A stretch of DNA of 7,105 nucleotides. Source: Actinomycetota bacterium (GTDB taxonomy: Bacteria > Actinomycetota > Nitriliruptoria > Euzebyales > Egibacteraceae). The stretch's first letter is position 1. The number at the start of each line of letters is the position of its first letter. Below, piece after piece: positions 6,200 through 7,105 of this stretch. Made by a program: the position numbers and the translations under genes. The DNA is taken from NCBI GenBank assembly GCA_019347785.1, contig JAHWKQ010000117.1, positions 1 through 7,105 of the forward strand, in the 5' to 3' direction. The notes beneath the pieces are model-generated. The model did no database searches. It was not told where the DNA came from and worked only from the letters and a program-made list of their open reading frames with translations.

Positions 6200-6298
6200 G
6201 TCAGTCGAGTGAATCCCACCACCGGTGTCCCGTCGAATCGGTGCGCCCCGGTTGACTGAAGATCAACAGGCGGATATCGACGCGAGGGTTCAGTCGAC
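6200..6298. repeat. Three copies of a TCAGTCRA motif between potD and the acetolactate synthase-like gene
   Basis: GTCAGTCGAG at 6200-6209 (plus), TTCAGTCAAC at 6251-6260 (minus) and TTCAGTCGAC at 6289-6298 (plus) share the core TCAGTCRA. The second and third form an inverted pair with 9 of 10 matching positions. The third overlaps the stop codon of potD. They could be operator sites for a regulator of the downstream minus-strand gene. No clear -35/-10 pair was found in this 143-bp gap (6147-6289), which is otherwise featureless. Confidence 0.3.
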
Positions 6299-7105
6299 GC
6301 GTGGGCGGCGCACCGCCTCCCAGGCGCGCAGCCAGCGCCTCTCGGCCTGCGGCGGCAGGGCCAGGGGCACCTGCCCCAGGCCGAAGTCGCCGGGCTGGAC
6401 GATCGCCGAGGTCAGGTTGCGGGGCACCAGCCCGTCGAGGACGAGACGGTCGGCGTCCAGCGCCGTCAGGGGGGGCTGGTAGCCCAGCCAGCTGAAGTTG
6501 TCGGTGGCGTGGGCGGTGTCGAGCATGAAGTTGAGGAAGTGGTGGGCCAGCACCGGGTTCCCGGCGTTGGCGGGGACCGTCAGGCAGTCGCCGGTGATCA
6601 GCCCGCCCGCCTTCGCGCCGCCCGCCGCGGGTGGCCACACGTACCGCAGCACCCCGGGGTCCTGGTCGGCGGGCAGGTAGTAGGGGGCCGAGATCATGTC
6701 CCCCGACCATGCCTGGACCAGTCCGAGCTTGCCGCGGGGCAGCTTGGCGTAGGCGCCGTCGAGCGTGTAGCGGACCCCCAGCCGGTTCAGCTGGGACAGC
6801 CCCCGCCGGGCCTTGTCGAGTTGCCGGGGCTCACCGGTGTTGACGTCTTGGACGCCCTCATGCAGCAGACCGGCGACCAGCGCCTCGCGGTAGTCGTCGT
6901 ACAGGCCCATCCCGCCCTCGTGCGACCGGTCCCACAGGGCGTCCCACGGCTTGGCCAGCGCGGCGAGGTCCTCAGCCACCCTGTCGGTCCGCCATCCCAG
7001 ACCGGTCTGGTAGACGGTGTAGGGGACGCTGTAGCGCGGCCCCCGGTCGTAGAAGGGGTCGGCGAGCAGCGGCCACACGTTGCGGCGCAGGTTGGGGAGA
7101 TAGCT
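6290..7105 (-). CDS. potD: PotD-like spermidine/putrescine ABC transporter substrate-binding protein, N terminus outside window
   Basis: The C-terminal 271 residues of an extracytoplasmic solute-binding protein. The frame is open through base 7105, so the signal peptide and first lobe begin outside the window. Features typical of the PotD/PotF group, numbered from the first in-window codon: YSVPYTVYQTGLGWRTDRV (25-43), where the chain crosses back into the first lobe; the ligand-pocket segment VQAWSGD (130-136); the GDCLTVPANAGNP loop, followed by HHFLNFMLD; and DNFSWLGYQPPL, equivalent to the GYPTPN region of PotD. The end, with a PPQAERRWLRAWEAVR helix, is also family-like. It should deliver polyamines to a Pot-type permease, but none is in the window. 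The ligand is inferred from family; related proteins bind other amines. The gene ends 143 bp before the acetolactate synthase-like gene on the same strand. Confidence 0.85.
   Translation of the reverse strand, partial: SYLPNLRRNVWPLLADPFYDRGPRYSVPYTVYQTGLGWRTDRVAEDLAALAKPWDALWDRSHEGGMGLYDDYREALVAGLLHEGVQDVNTGEPRQLDKARRGLSQLNRLGVRYTLDGAYAKLPRGKLGLVQAWSGDMISAPYYLPADQDPGVLRYVWPPAAGGAKAGGLITGDCLTVPANAGNPVLAHHFLNFMLDTAHATDNFSWLGYQPPLTALDADRLVLDGLVPRNLTSAIVQPGDFGLGQVPLALPPQAERRWLRAWEAVRRPRVD

Noticed and set aside
3660..6212. 850-codon open frame on the plus strand
   Set aside because: It is antisense to the acetolactate synthase-like gene, zur and the oxidoreductase, and its composition (repetitive Arg/Gly/Val/Asp/Gln, no motifs) is typical of the shadow frame of GC-rich genes.
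6220..6228. CACCGGTGT shared between the Ada/AlkA start (1483-1491) and the potD gap
   Set aside because: A 9-base GC-rich match at two sites with unrelated surroundings is likely by chance in this composition.
6251..6267. GTTGA/TCAAC inverted repeat as a terminator for potD
   Set aside because: The stem is only 5 bp with a 7-nt loop and low GC for this genome, too weak for a terminator. It is better considered with the repeated motif.

Overview
The window is very GC-rich and almost wholly coding. It has short intergenic gaps, GTG and ATG starts, and 4-bp start/stop overlaps inside operons. This points to a high-GC actinobacterium. The fused Ada/AlkA protein followed by a separate Ogt, and a zinc-type Fur repressor with ligands like those of the mycobacterial one, fit that phylum. 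Genus or class cannot be decided from the sequence alone.

Layout. Plus strand, bases 1-1397: the 3' part of a metal ABC transporter ATPase (Walker A lies outside the window) overlaps by 4 bp its ABC-3 family permease, most likely ZnuC and ZnuB for zinc. A GC-rich hairpin follows. Plus strand, 1490-3477: an alkylation-repair operon. Its first gene encodes an Ada zinc/methyl-sensing domain, an AraC-type DNA-binding domain and an AlkA-type 3-methyladenine glycosylase in one chain. Its second gene is the O6-alkylguanine methyltransferase ogt, coupled by an ATGA overlap. Minus strand, 6146 down to 3444: a thiamine-diphosphate enzyme of the acetolactate synthase family, then a zinc-responsive Fur homologue (Zur), then a short FAD-dependent oxidoreductase. 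The oxidoreductase keeps the N-terminal FAD-binding segment and the C-terminal segment of its family but lacks the middle, and its 3' end overlaps the 3' end of ogt on the other strand. Minus strand, 6290-7105: the C-terminal two thirds of a PotD-like polyamine-binding protein.

How they work together. The transporter and Zur form a plausible zinc-uptake and zinc-sensing pair, although the repair operon sits between them on this segment. The Ada/AlkA fusion probably senses methyl phosphotriesters, activates its own operon and removes alkylated bases, while Ogt repairs O6-alkylguanine directly. The acetolactate synthase-like enzyme, zur and the oxidoreductase are spaced 33 and 12 bp apart and could share a transcript. 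The PotD gene ends a separate transport unit.

Nothing in the window is clearly a new system. The points most worth a second look are the internally deleted oxidoreductase and its antisense overlap with ogt, the probable leaderless start of the Ada/AlkA gene, a short motif repeated three times between potD and the acetolactate synthase-like gene, and a Glu at an expected Asn metal-ligand position in that enzyme.
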